Shown: positions 25,097-33,453 of the stretch, piece after piece
Position numbering within the stretch: the stretch's first letter is position 1
Layout: every line of letters starts with the position of its first letter
Assembly: GCA_900317715.1 (NCBI GenBank)
Contig: ONHS01000017.1
Location: forward strand, 1 to 38,027
Direction: 5' to 3'
Source: an uncultured Bacteroidales bacterium
Lineage (GTDB): Bacteria; Bacteroidota; Bacteroidia; Bacteroidales; WCHB1-69
Length of the DNA: 38,027 nt
Translations under genes and position numbers: made by a program
The notes under the pieces: generated by a model
What the model saw: only the letters and a program-made list of their open reading frames with translations
Database searches by the model: none
Told to the model about the DNA's origin: nothing

Positions 25097-25912
25097 AGTC
25101 ATCATCCTTTCCCAAATTATTTTCGTCTCCACCGCTTCCTTCACATCGTGAACGCGGAGAATGGATGCGCCTTTCATGAGGGAGATGGTGTTGAGGACGG
25201 TGGTGCCGTTGAGGGCATGATCAGGGGTAGTACCCAAAAGCTTGTAAATCATTGATTTACGAGAAATGCCAATCAACAAAGGATACCCCAATTGATGAAA
25301 CACTTCCAAGTTTTTCATCAGGAAATAGTTCTGCTCCAACGTTTTACCAAATCCAAAACCCGGGTCAATGATAATATCGTGGACAAAGTGTTCGTGTAAC
25401 TTTTCCAATTGTGTGCCGAAGAATTTCAACATATCGGCAAGAATGTCCTCATAATGGGTGTTTTGCTGCATGGTGTCGGGTTTGGTGGTCGTATGCATCA
25501 GGCAGTAAGGAACTTGCCATTTCCCGACGGTGGGAATCATTTCAGGATCGAAGGTGCCGCCGGAGATATCATTGATCATGTCGGCACCCGCCTGCAAAGC
25601 AGCGTCGGCCACGGAGGCACGGTAGGTGTCGATCGAGAGCACCGCCTCCGGGAAGTGGGCACGAATGGTTCGCACCGCCTTCACAATCCTCGAAATCTCC
25701 TCTTCTTCGGGAATTTCCAACGCGTTCGGGCGCGTGGACATCGCCCCGATGTCAATGATGTCGCCGCCCTCCGCAAGGATCTGCGAGGCACGTTCCAAAA
25801 CAGCTGCCTCTGTCGTATATTTCCCTCCGTCATAGAACGAATCTTCCGTGACGTTAAGGATGCCCATGATGAGGGGCGTGCTGGGATTGAGTTTTCCGTT
25901 GAAGTTATACAT
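25094..25912 (-). CDS. folP: Dihydropteroate synthase
   Basis: A 272-residue enzyme of folate synthesis that joins 7,8-dihydropterin pyrophosphate and p-aminobenzoate; the target of sulfonamides. TIM-barrel motifs are present: LIMGILNVTEDSFYDGGKY near residue 15 (usual form NVTPDSFSDGG), DIIDIGAMSTRPNA near 58 (usual form GGESTRPGA), MINDISGG near 115, PGFGFGKT near 190 with the Lys, and the final RVHDVKEA near 255. The shape of the first two motifs is somewhat divergent but the family assignment is clear. The gene lies between two heptad arrays, with no close partner gene. Confidence 0.93.
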   Translation of the reverse strand: MYNFNGKLNPSTPLIMGILNVTEDSFYDGGKYTTEAAVLERASQILAEGGDIIDIGAMSTRPNALEIPEEEEISRIVKAVRTIRAHFPEAVLSIDTYRASVADAALQAGADMINDISGGTFDPEMIPTVGKWQVPYCLMHTTTKPDTMQQNTHYEDILADMLKFFGTQLEKLHEHFVHDIIIDPGFGFGKTLEQNYFLMKNLEVFHQLGYPLLIGISRKSMIYKLLGTTPDHALNGTTVLNTISLMKGASILRVHDVKEAVETKIIWERMMT

Positions 25913-25927
25913 GTTTGATGTTTGTTT

Positions 25928-26057
25928 TGCTGTTTGCTGTTGGCTGTTAGCTGTTTGCTGTTGGCTTTTAGCTTTTAGCTTTTAGCTGTTGGCCATTAAC
26001 TACTAACTACTAACTGCTAACTACTAATTGCCAATGGCCAATTGCTAAAAGCCAAAA
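25928..26057. repeat. Intergenic heptad array F
   Basis: Seven-bp units fill the gap between the terminator of the T9SS cargo gene and the folP leader. On the sense (minus) strand they begin with TTTTGGC, which is the tail of the terminator, continue as AATTGGC, CATTGGC, AGTTAGC and AGTTAGT, then switch near 25993 to CCAACAG, CTAAAAG and similar complementary units. Bases 26005-26028 are the exact complement of 32028-32051 in array H. Confidence 0.88.
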
Positions 26058-26088
26058 GCGGGCGAACCCAGAAGATTCGCCCGCTTTT
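26054..26088 (-). terminator. Rho-independent terminator, bidirectional shape
   Basis: A perfect 13-bp stem, 26054-26066 with 26076-26088 (AAAAGCGGGCGAA and its complement), and a 9-base loop. On the minus strand the stem is followed by T residues. It lies 25-60 bases after the stop of the T9SS cargo protein gene at 26113. Confidence 0.88.
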
Positions 26089-26112
26089 ATTATAATATTG
26101 TATCAATCAAAA

Positions 26113-27435
26113 TTATCTTACGACAACTTTGGTGGTGTAAACTTTACCGTTTTGGTTCACTTTGAGCATGTAAACACCAGTGTGAAGGTTAGCAACATTC
26201 ACTTGAGCGGTGCCAACGATGTTCTCATTGTAAACTAATTGACCAACGATGTTGAAGAGTTGGATGTTAGCCTTCTCATCGTTACCCAAGTTCACAGTGA
26301 AGTTGTTGGTAGCAGGGTTAGGATAAACAGTGATATTGTTTTTCTCGATTTCAGGAACGTTAACAACGCCGCAATCGTTGCAAATCACGTGAAGACCAAT
26401 AGAAGGTTTCGGGTTGCCTACCCAGAAGTTGTTCGGTTGATAGATAGGATACCAAGCTTGGCTGGGTTGGAAGTTATCAGCATCGTGGAAAAGACCAGCT
26501 TGGCAGTCATGCAAGAGTTCGTCAGAACCGTTGGTGGTGTAACCATCGCGAGGATCGTCATACATCAACATGGAGAATCTGTCAAGATCTTCACCGATGA
26601 CAGAAGCGGGAGTTCTATCCATACCAGGGATAAAGGTGACGATGACGGCAAGTTGCTTTTTGCTAGCATCCAAATTAGAGAGAGCAGCAGGAGCAGGAAT
26701 TCTGAAATAAGGAACGTATGAACCAGTGGTATCATCGATGGTCAACGGAATCTTGTCATAAATAACGGTGGAAGCTTCAAGATCATTTGCAAGGCCAGAT
26801 TGTGAAGGATCACAAGTGGTGCTAGCAAGGAAAGTGCTGTGGTTGAAAGGAATCAACGGAGCAGCGAAAGCACCAACGAAGTTAGTGTCTTCGTAGTGAC
26901 CTAACACATAAATGTCACGATTATCACCAGTTTTTTGCAAACCAATGACGTAAGAAATAGCAACGGTATCAACTACGCTAGCAGGAACATTAGTACCGCG
27001 GCCGTAGTACCATGCAATTTGAATGGAGTCAATACTGTAAGAAGTTGCATCGGGCATGTAAGGAACATTTTGGGGAGCACCGGTGTAGTTGTACATGTCT
27101 TCCCATGAATGATGCTCAAAGTCATAAACCTGACCCAGAGAGCAGAATTGGTTGTGAGCATCACCAGATTGGTAGTGAACCAAGTTGTTGGTGTCACATT
27201 GGATGATAGGAAGAGAATAGTCATCGCCATCAATACCGTAATAAGCGATAGCGTCTTCGATCAGATTGAACCAGAAAGCGTTGGAAGCTCTCTGTTGTTG
27301 AACAGCGGGTTTACCTTTTAAAGGATAGGTAACGCCATCAGTTTTCACAACCTTTTGTTGAGGGGTTGTAGCAATTTGTGCGAAGCTGATAGAAGCGATC
27401 AGCATAGCAGCGATTAAAGTGTAAACTTTTTTCAT
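26113..27435 (-). CDS. T9SS-exported secreted protein, probably highly expressed
   Basis: A 440-residue protein of unknown function. A signal peptide begins MKKVYTLIAAMLIASISFA. The bulk (about 25-360) has no motif I recognise; it is acidic, rich in Asp, Thr and Tyr, with the Cys pair in VICNDCGVV near 360. The C-terminal 80 residues carry the type A T9SS sorting domain: NITVYPNPATNNFTVNLG, IQLFNIVGQLVY and GVYMLKVNQNGK with a terminal VVVR. Codons are strongly biased to GGT, GTT, GCT, AAC and CAA, unlike neighbours. It has its own promoter and a strong terminator, as expected for an abundant single-gene transcript. The ATG at 27433-27435 starts the signal peptide; the longer frame crosses the promoter. 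Confidence 0.85.
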   Translation of the reverse strand: MKKVYTLIAAMLIASISFAQIATTPQQKVVKTDGVTYPLKGKPAVQQQRASNAFWFNLIEDAIAYYGIDGDDYSLPIIQCDTNNLVHYQSGDAHNQFCSLGQVYDFEHHSWEDMYNYTGAPQNVPYMPDATSYSIDSIQIAWYYGRGTNVPASVVDTVAISYVIGLQKTGDNRDIYVLGHYEDTNFVGAFAAPLIPFNHSTFLASTTCDPSQSGLANDLEASTVIYDKIPLTIDDTTGSYVPYFRIPAPAALSNLDASKKQLAVIVTFIPGMDRTPASVIGEDLDRFSMLMYDDPRDGYTTNGSDELLHDCQAGLFHDADNFQPSQAWYPIYQPNNFWVGNPKPSIGLHVICNDCGVVNVPEIEKNNITVYPNPATNNFTVNLGNDEKANIQLFNIVGQLVYNENIVGTAQVNVANLHTGVYMLKVNQNGKVYTTKVVVR

Positions 27436-27495
27436 TTTTTGATAAATTTGATTATTACTAATTTTGGTAAAAAATATTTCTATTATTCGAGGCTG

Positions 27496-27503
27496 CAAAA
27501 ATA
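27496..27503 (-). promoter_or_regulatory. Bacteroidetes-type promoter for the T9SS cargo gene
   Basis: The minus strand reads TATTTTTG followed by C (TAnnTTTG), giving a leader of about 55 bases. It is one of two divergent promoters in the 342-bp gap 27436-27777. Confidence 0.55.
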
Positions 27504-27620
27504 ATGTTTTTATCATTGCTTCGGCTACTTTTTTTTCTTAAAAAATCTTAACATGATTTTGTTGATATTTTATGGAGCGCGAGAACAGGATAAAAAGGTC
27601 GCAATGAACTTAAAAAAACA

Positions 27621-27651
27621 TTTGGTTGTTTCAAGAAATATTGTATTTTTG
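27621..27651 (+). promoter_or_regulatory. Bacteroidetes-type promoter for rho, with -33 and -7 boxes
   Basis: A TTTG at 27621-27624 and TATTTTTG at 27644-27651 are 19 bases apart, which is the optimal arrangement for the Bacteroidetes housekeeping promoter. The transcript would begin near 27658 and leave a leader of about 120 bases before rho. Confidence 0.7.
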
Positions 27652-27677
27652 CGCCGCTTTTCAAAAAGCTATTGCGC
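27651..27677 (+). other. Hairpin at the start of the rho leader
   Basis: GCTTTT at 27656-27661 pairs with AAAAGC at 27664-27669 around a 2-base loop, and GCGC at 27651-27654 can extend the fold with GCGC at 27674-27677. The remainder of the leader to 27777 holds no further clear structure. It may protect the 5' end or take part in control of rho; no evidence decides this. Confidence 0.3.
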
Positions 27678-27777
27678 GACGGGAGTTTCAAGCGTTCTAT
27701 CCCAAAGTCTCAAAGGCAGTTGCGTAAAATCCCAAGAAAATTTTATAAGTTAAAAGACTAAGAGACAATCAATTAAC

Positions 27778-29682
27778 ATGTCAGAGATTGAGAACAAACC
27801 TAAAAGAAGAAGAGTAGTGAAAGGTGGCGAAGGACTTTTAGCCACATCCAACCAAACTAAAATGAAAGGGAAAGCCCGCGTGGCAGAAGTCGTCAGCACC
27901 CCGCTGTTCAACACCCCGACAGTCGAAAAACCTGTAACCAATGAGGCTATTCCAGAAAACAAGTCTGTTACCGAAGATTATGTGCAATTCGCAAATCCGC
28001 TGCCTGTAACGGAAAAGCCCAAACAGACCCGCACACGACAGTCGAAAAAATCCAAAGAAACCGAAAAAAAGGAACCTGTGGTTTCTGAAACGCCTGCTCC
28101 GGCAGCTGCTCCTGAAAAAAAACGCAGGGGCCGCCCGAAGAAGAAAGTGGTGGAAGAAGCTCCTGTGGAAACGATGGTGGAAGAGTTGATGCCTCCACAA
28201 AAGGAAAAACAAATGGTTGATTACCAGTTGTTTACTGAAGAAGAAATGCATCCGGACATTGCGCCCGAGGATGACGCTACGCAATATATTGTGGATTCAG
28301 AATTAGTAACAAACCCTCAACTAGAAGAGAAGGAGTCAGAAGAACGAGAGGTCAAGGCGGAAGAGAAGCCGGCAAAACGTCGCGGCCGCCCCAAAAAGAA
28401 ACAGGATACAGACAAGCCTGCGGAAGAAAAACAGGAAAATATTCATTTCAAAAAAGAAAAATCTTCTGAACAAAAAAAGAAAAAACAAGCTGAATATAAA
28501 GAACCTGAAGCTGAGATTCAGAAGGTAGAAGAGGATCCGGTTCCTTATATGGCTGACGCCCAGTATGATGGAAGTGTCATGGCAGAAGGCGTGCTCGAAA
28601 TCACCAGCGAAAATTGCGGTTTTCTGCGTTCGTCTGATTACAACTACCTCTCCTCACCGGATGATATTTATGTTTCCATGTCCCAAATCAAGCTGTTCGG
28701 TTTGAAGAATGGTGACACGGTTTATGGTGCGATCCGTCCGCCGAAACCGGGCGAAAAGTACTTCCCACTTACCAAAATCGAGAAAATCAACGGATGTCTG
28801 CCCGAAGATATCCGCGACCGTATTCCGTTCGATTACCTCACCCCGATGTTCCCGGACGAGAAAATCAACATTACCGGTCATCCCGGTTGTAAACTTTCTA
28901 CCCGTATCATTGACCTGTTCGCTCCTATCGGAAAGGGTCAGCGCGGTTTGATTGTGGCTCAGCCGAAAACCGGTAAAACGGTGTTGCTTAAAGATATAGC
29001 GAATGCTATTGCGTATAACCACCCTGAAATATACCTTATCATTCTGCTCATTGACGAGCGTCCTGAGGAGGTGACGGACATGCAGCGCAGCGTTAATGCG
29101 GAAGTGATTTCCTCTACCTTTGATGAACCCGCTGAACGCCATGTGAAGATTGCCAACATGGTGTTAGACAAAGCGAAACGTATGGTGGAGTGCGGACATG
29201 ATGTCTGCATTCTGCTCGACTCCATCACCCGTCTGGCTCGTGCCTTCAACACGATGGCGCCGGCATCAGGCAAGGTGCTCTCTGGTGGTGTGGAAGCCAA
29301 CGCTTTGCAGAAACCGAAACGCTTCTTCGGCGCCGCACGTAATGTGGAAAACGGAGGTTCACTGACCATTATCTCCACCGCTCTCATCGACACGGGTTCT
29401 CGTATGGACGAAGTGATCTTCGAGGAATTCAAGGGCACGGGTAACATGGAGCTGCAGCTCGACCGCAAACTTTCCAACAAGCGCATCTACCCGGCAGTCG
29501 ATATCGTGGCCTCCAGTACGCGCCGCGACGATTTGCTGCAAGATGCTGCTACATTGCAGAAAGTCTGGATCTTGCGCAACCATATTGCCGACATGACCAC
29601 CATTGAGGCTATGAATCTGATCCTCAACAATATGCAGGACACAAAGAATAATGAAGAATTTCTTAATTCCATGAATGGATAA
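27778..29682 (+). CDS. rho: Transcription termination factor Rho with AT-hook-like N-terminal extension
   Basis: A 634-residue hexameric RNA helicase that ends transcription; E. coli Rho has 419 residues. The RNA-binding domain starts near 270 ([20 protein letters not shown]). The ATPase core shows [17 protein letters not shown] (Walker A, near 395), [25 protein letters not shown] (Walker B, near 480), then [20 protein letters not shown] and the R-loop region [11 protein letters not shown]. The first 260 residues are an insertion of low complexity, rich in Lys, Glu and Pro, with two copies of an RRGRPKKK motif near 115 and 202, which looks like an AT-hook DNA-binding element. Long extensions are usual for Rho in this phylum. 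It has its own promoter; its stop overlaps the next start (TAATG). Confidence 0.95.
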   Translation: MSEIENKPKRRRVVKGGEGLLATSNQTKMKGKARVAEVVSTPLFNTPTVEKPVTNEAIPENKSVTEDYVQFANPLPVTEKPKQTRTRQSKKSKETEKKEPVVSETPAPAAAPEKKRRGRPKKKVVEEAPVETMVEELMPPQKEKQMVDYQLFTEEEMHPDIAPEDDATQYIVDSELVTNPQLEEKESEEREVKAEEKPAKRRGRPKKKQDTDKPAEEKQENIHFKKEKSSEQKKKKQAEYKEPEAEIQKVEEDPVPYMADAQYDGSVMAEGVLEITSENCGFLRSSDYNYLSSPDDIYVSMSQIKLFGLKNGDTVYGAIRPPKPGEKYFPLTKIEKINGCLPEDIRDRIPFDYLTPMFPDEKINITGHPGCKLSTRIIDLFAPIGKGQRGLIVAQPKTGKTVLLKDIANAIAYNHPEIYLIILLIDERPEEVTDMQRSVNAEVISSTFDEPAERHVKIANMVLDKAKRMVECGHDVCILLDSITRLARAFNTMAPASGKVLSGGVEANALQKPKRFFGAARNVENGGSLTIISTALIDTGSRMDEVIFEEFKGTGNMELQLDRKLSNKRIYPAVDIVASSTRRDDLLQDAATLQKVWILRNHIADMTTIEAMNLILNNMQDTKNNEEFLNSMNG

Positions 29683-30947
29683 TGATTAAACATATCGTTT
29701 TATTAGCCGTGTTTGTAATTCTGTCCTTGACACTTAGGGGAGATACCAGCGCGGCTTTTTTTTCGGAAGATAGCCTCACACAATTATCAATAGATACCCT
29801 TGAGGATCGTTATGATATTGAGGCTTTGGAGTTTGTGGCTCACGAAATGTCGCAGATACTTAACGGAGTCATGTTAGTGGCTGTGCGTGATACGGTGTTG
29901 GTGGAGCACGCATACGGAGAGTTATGTTTGACAGGTAAACCGCCACGGAGGGTTATGCGGGACAACAACCGAATCACGAGAAACACTCTTTTTGATTTGG
30001 CTTCCATCTCCAAACAGTTTACAGCCGCGGCTGTTTTGCAGTTGTGCGAACAGGGCAAAATCAACCTAAGCGATCCTATTACGAATTATTTTCCTAATCT
30101 ACCTTATAGTGGTGTGACTATCAAACACTTACTCACTCATACTTCAGGAATTCCGGAATATTTCGATTTCAAATACACGGTGTATGATTCTGCTGCTTTT
30201 GTTGACAATCAGCTACTAATCAGCGTTTTGGAGAAGAATAAGTATGCCAAAACTTTCGCACCTGGCACGAAGTTCGATTATGTGAACACCAATTATGCGA
30301 TTTTGGCGTTGTTGGTAGAGCAAGTGTCTGGAATGGAGTTTGAGGAATATGTACATAAGTATATTTTCGAGCCTGCAGGCATGGATAACACCTTCTTTTT
30401 CACGGAAATAGTAGGCATTGATGCAAAACATGGCCAAACCTACTCCAATGTTGATCCTAAGTCAGGATACGTTCCAGTTTTGCCGTTGCCTATGGGAGAA
30501 GTGGTGGATGTACCCATTGCGCGAGGTCATAGAGGAGATGCTAAAGTTGCGCAATACGATCGACTGGACGGCATTCTTGGAGATAAGGGAGTTTATTCCA
30601 ATATGGAGGATATGTTGCGCTGGGCCAATGCGTATTTCATTGATTACAAGATTCTTCCGAAAGAGTGGGTGGATCTTGCTACGCAGCGGGAAAATCAGCT
30701 CAACAATGGTGCCTTGCCGAAAAGGATTTACGGCTATGGATTGCGTATTGAAGAGAGTCCGGAACATGGAAAGCTCGTCTATCATGGCGGTCTATGGAAT
30801 GGCTTCCAGAACCTTTTCCTTTACCGTCCATCCGACAACGTCATCATTATCTTTCTCAGCAACTTCTACAACGGTGCCCACATCGGCCGCAGCAACGAAA
30901 TGCTGAACATTTTCGATGGAATTACTGATGATGAGTCCGTTGATGAA

Positions 30948-30956
<9 letters not shown>
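29682..30956 (+). CDS. Exported serine beta-lactamase-like hydrolase
   Basis: A 424-residue protein of the class C beta-lactamase/D-alanyl-D-alanine carboxypeptidase fold. A signal peptide precedes position 25 (IKHIVLLAVFVILSLTL). The catalytic Ser and Lys are in FDLASISKQFTAAAVLQLCE near residue 107, the Tyr-x-Asn motif is in FDYVNTNYAIL near 200, and the third motif is YHGGLWNGF near 367 (HGG in place of KTG). Such enzymes act as peptidases or esterases in the periplasm or at the surface; true beta-lactamase activity is not implied. The ATG overlaps the last base of the rho stop. The TAG stop lies in phase with heptad array G. Confidence 0.85.
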
Positions 30957-31190
<234 letters not shown>

Positions 31191-31192
31191 CT

Positions 31193-32032
31193 ATGACACA
31201 TTATCCCGCAAATTACCACACACACAGTTTTTATTGTGATGGCAAAAGCACGTTGGAAGAGCACGTGCGCGAAGCTGAAAAGCAAGGACTTTTGCAGCTT
31301 GGTTTTTCCTCGCATTCGCCGGTACCCTTTGAGAACTCCTTTGCGATTTCAGAGGAAAAACTACCAGAATATATACAAGAAATTGATCTATTACAGCAAA
31401 AGACAGATGTAAAACTGCTGAAATCGCTGGAGTGCGACTTCATTCCAAGCATGACCGTGGATTTTGCGGAACGGAAGAAAGCGTGCGGCCTCGACTATAT
31501 CATTGGCGGGGTGCATCTGGTGCGTCCACCGCATGGCAATGGCCTCTGGTTCATTGACGGCTCCAAGCAGGAGACTTACGATGACGGTTTGCGCGACCTC
31601 TTCGACAACAACATCAAAGCGGCGGTCACCACCTTTTGGGAGCAGACTTTCGAGATGTTGGAAACCCAACAGATGGATATCATCGCGCACTTCGACAAAA
31701 TCAAGATGCACAACCGTGACCGCTTTTTCACGGAGGATGAAACGTGGTATAAAGTATTGGCTGACAAAGCGATACAGCTGATTAAGCGTCATGATGTCAT
31801 CATAGAGGTGAACACCCGTGGTTTGTACAAAAAGCGCTGCAATCACTTTTATCCTTCCACTGAATTGCTAATGAAAGCTCGCAAAGCGGATATCCCTGTG
31901 TTGATTAGCAGCGATGCACACAAAGCCGAGGAATTAACGCTGTTTGTGCCCGAAGCCATTGCAGAACTGCAACGTTGCGGCTTCGACCACACGGCAAAGT
32001 TTGATGTGGAGAAGGGAAGGTTTTTGTATTAG
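31193..32032 (+). CDS. PHP-domain phosphatase, histidinol-phosphatase HisJ family
   Basis: A 279-residue metal-dependent phosphatase of the polymerase and histidinol phosphatase (PHP) fold. Metal ligands are in NYHTHSFYCDG near residue 6, FSSHSPVPF near 40, LECDFIPS near 82, GGVHLV near 105, DIIAHFDKI near 160 and ISSDAHKAEEL near 238. The length and motif order fit HisJ/HisK enzymes, which remove phosphate from L-histidinol phosphate in histidine synthesis; other PHP phosphoesterases look similar, so the substrate is not certain and no his gene is nearby. The leader is an A/C-rich heptad array; the TAG stop is the first unit of array H. Confidence 0.85.
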   Translation: MTHYPANYHTHSFYCDGKSTLEEHVREAEKQGLLQLGFSSHSPVPFENSFAISEEKLPEYIQEIDLLQQKTDVKLLKSLECDFIPSMTVDFAERKKACGLDYIIGGVHLVRPPHGNGLWFIDGSKQETYDDGLRDLFDNNIKAAVTTFWEQTFEMLETQQMDIIAHFDKIKMHNRDRFFTEDETWYKVLADKAIQLIKRHDVIIEVNTRGLYKKRCNHFYPSTELLMKARKADIPVLISSDAHKAEELTLFVPEAIAELQRCGFDHTAKFDVEKGRFLY

Positions 32033-32168
32033 TAGTTAGCAGTTAGTAGTTGGCTGTTAGCTGTTGGCTTTTGGCCGTTGGCTTTTGGCATGCAGCAGCC
32101 CTACTATTCCCTATTGCCTAAACTATAAGCTATAAACTATAAACTTTCAATAACCAATAACCTTTAAA
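32028..32168. repeat. Intergenic heptad array H
   Basis: The first unit, TATTAGT, contains the TAG stop of the phosphatase gene. Units AGTTAGC, AGTTGGC, TGTTAGC, TTTTGGC and CGTTGGC follow in phase up to about 32088. A 22-bp non-heptad module (32092-32113) comes next, nearly identical to 32911-32932, and then ATAAACT and ACCAATA units run to the CBS gene. A tiny ATG-TAT-TGA reading frame sits at 32170-32178, just before the CBS start. Confidence 0.88.
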
Positions 32169-32180
32169 AATGTATTGAAA

Positions 32181-32861
32181 ATGGAAAATAAGGCTGCACA
32201 ATTTTTGGAAAGATACCGCGAGATTGAGGAATGGGTGCTCAACAATCTGAATATTTCTGAGATGAAAGAGTTGGAGCAGATGCCGCAATACAAAGGCATT
32301 CGCAGCAATCTGGCGTTCTGTCGCATGTTGCGCAACCTGCTCTCACACTACGATTGGTCGAAAGCGGGCAACGACTTGGTCATCGTGACTGACCAGGCGG
32401 TTCGGCAGGTCAACAATCTCTACTATTCGCTCAATCCAGTTTCGTTGATGCGCGTGGCTATCCGTGCAGGACAGATCTTTGCCCCATCCCCTGAAGATTC
32501 GATCCTCGCCGCAGTCAAAGTGATGCAACGCAACGACTATTCTTATATTCCCATCGTGGAAAACCATCGCATTGTCGGGGTCTTCAGCACCAAAACCCTT
32601 ATGCGCCTAGTGGCTGACAATAACGGCATTGCATTTTCGGAGTCATTGAAATTCAAAGAGATAGCAGATTATACCCGATTAGTTGACGAACCGAATGCCC
32701 ATTACGGTTTTATTAGTCCGAACACTACAGTGGAGGATGTCAACCTCAAATTCCAGCGTTCCAAGACCCGCAAAGTCCGTCTCGATATGTTGTTCATCAC
32801 CGACAACGGCCGTTCCGACGGCATGTTGCAAGGGATGGTTACCCCCGTGGAGATCCTGTAG
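32181..32861 (+). CDS. CBS-domain pair protein
   Basis: A 226-residue cytoplasmic protein. The first 95 residues are helical and hydrophilic (ENKAAQFLERYREIEEWVLN and on), without a motif I recognise. Two CBS domains follow: APSPEDSILAAVKVMQRNDY then SYIPIVENHRIVGVFSTKTL near 100-140, and FISPNTTVEDVNLKFQRSK then LDMLFITDN and LQGMVTPVEIL near 175-226. CBS pairs bind adenine nucleotides and sense energy state. The ATG at 32181 is chosen; the TTG six bases earlier is less likely. The gene stands alone between two related heptad arrays. Confidence 0.85.
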   Translation: MENKAAQFLERYREIEEWVLNNLNISEMKELEQMPQYKGIRSNLAFCRMLRNLLSHYDWSKAGNDLVIVTDQAVRQVNNLYYSLNPVSLMRVAIRAGQIFAPSPEDSILAAVKVMQRNDYSYIPIVENHRIVGVFSTKTLMRLVADNNGIAFSESLKFKEIADYTRLVDEPNAHYGFISPNTTVEDVNLKFQRSKTRKVRLDMLFITDNGRSDGMLQGMVTPVEIL

Positions 32862-33012
32862 TTGGCTGTTGGCTATTAGCTATTGGCTGCTGGCTGTTGG
32901 CTGTAGCAATGCAACAGCCCTACTATTCCCTACTCCCTACTCCCTAAACTCTAAACCCTAAACTCTAAACCATAAATATAACCCAGCTTCAATAACCCAT
33001 AACCTATAACCA
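32860..33012. repeat. Intergenic heptad array I between convergent genes
   Basis: Units AGTTGGC, TGTTGGC, TATTAGC and TGCTGGC begin at 32860, inside the CBS stop codon. A hairpin module (GGCTGT at 32908 region with ACAGCC near 32914-32919) and the 22-bp module at 32911-32932 follow, then CTACTCC, CTAAACT and CTAAACC units and AACCTAT-type units up to the queD stop. Seen from queD on the other strand, its stop is likewise followed by G/T-rich units. Confidence 0.85.
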
Positions 33013-33453
33013 TTAACAACCGCACCATTCGGCATACGACGTATCCGTCTCCCGCAAGCGCACGCAAGTAAGGACCACTCTTTCCGGTAATTTCGCTTTT
33101 ATTCTTTCTGCAATGAAATTCAGGAGATTTTCGGTAGTGGGTTGGAATTCCACCACGACAATCTTTTCGTAATGTTGTTTTAAGGTATCAATGAGCTGGG
33201 CGTCGGTTTTGGCATTCAGTACCAATGCATGATCCAACAGAGATATTATCTCTTCATTGACCAATTTTTTCAAATCGCCAAAGTCCATCACCATTCCATT
33301 TTTCGGAGAATTCTCGTCTTGAAGCGGCTGTCCGGCGAGTGTAATATCCATCTTATAGGAATGTCCGTGAATATTGCGGCACAAACCGTCGTAGTTGCGC
33401 AGCGCGTGCGCCATCTCAAAAGAAAATTGCTTAGTTATCTTGATGATACTCAT
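33013..33453 (-). CDS. queD: 6-carboxytetrahydropterin synthase QueD family
   Basis: A 146-residue enzyme of the 6-pyruvoyl-tetrahydropterin synthase family; in bacteria QueD makes 6-carboxytetrahydropterin from dihydroneopterin triphosphate for queuosine. The zinc ligands are His in FSFEMAHALRNYDGLC near residue 16 and the pair in NIHGHSYKMDI near 29; the Cys in GLCRNIHGH is at the catalytic position. DFGDLKKLVNE near 55 and LLDHALVLN near 72 (with the catalytic His) also match, as does the C-terminal RLRETDTSYAEW. Its ATG overlaps the endonuclease stop (ATGA), so it is the last gene of holA-endonuclease-queD. Confidence 0.9.
   Translation of the reverse strand: MSIIKITKQFSFEMAHALRNYDGLCRNIHGHSYKMDITLAGQPLQDENSPKNGMVMDFGDLKKLVNEEIISLLDHALVLNAKTDAQLIDTLKQHYEKIVVVEFQPTTENLLNFIAERIKAKLPERVVLTCVRLRETDTSYAEWCGC

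Noticed and set aside
27553..27753. 66-codon plus-strand frame before rho
   Set aside because: It runs through the rho promoter and leader and shows no protein-like pattern.
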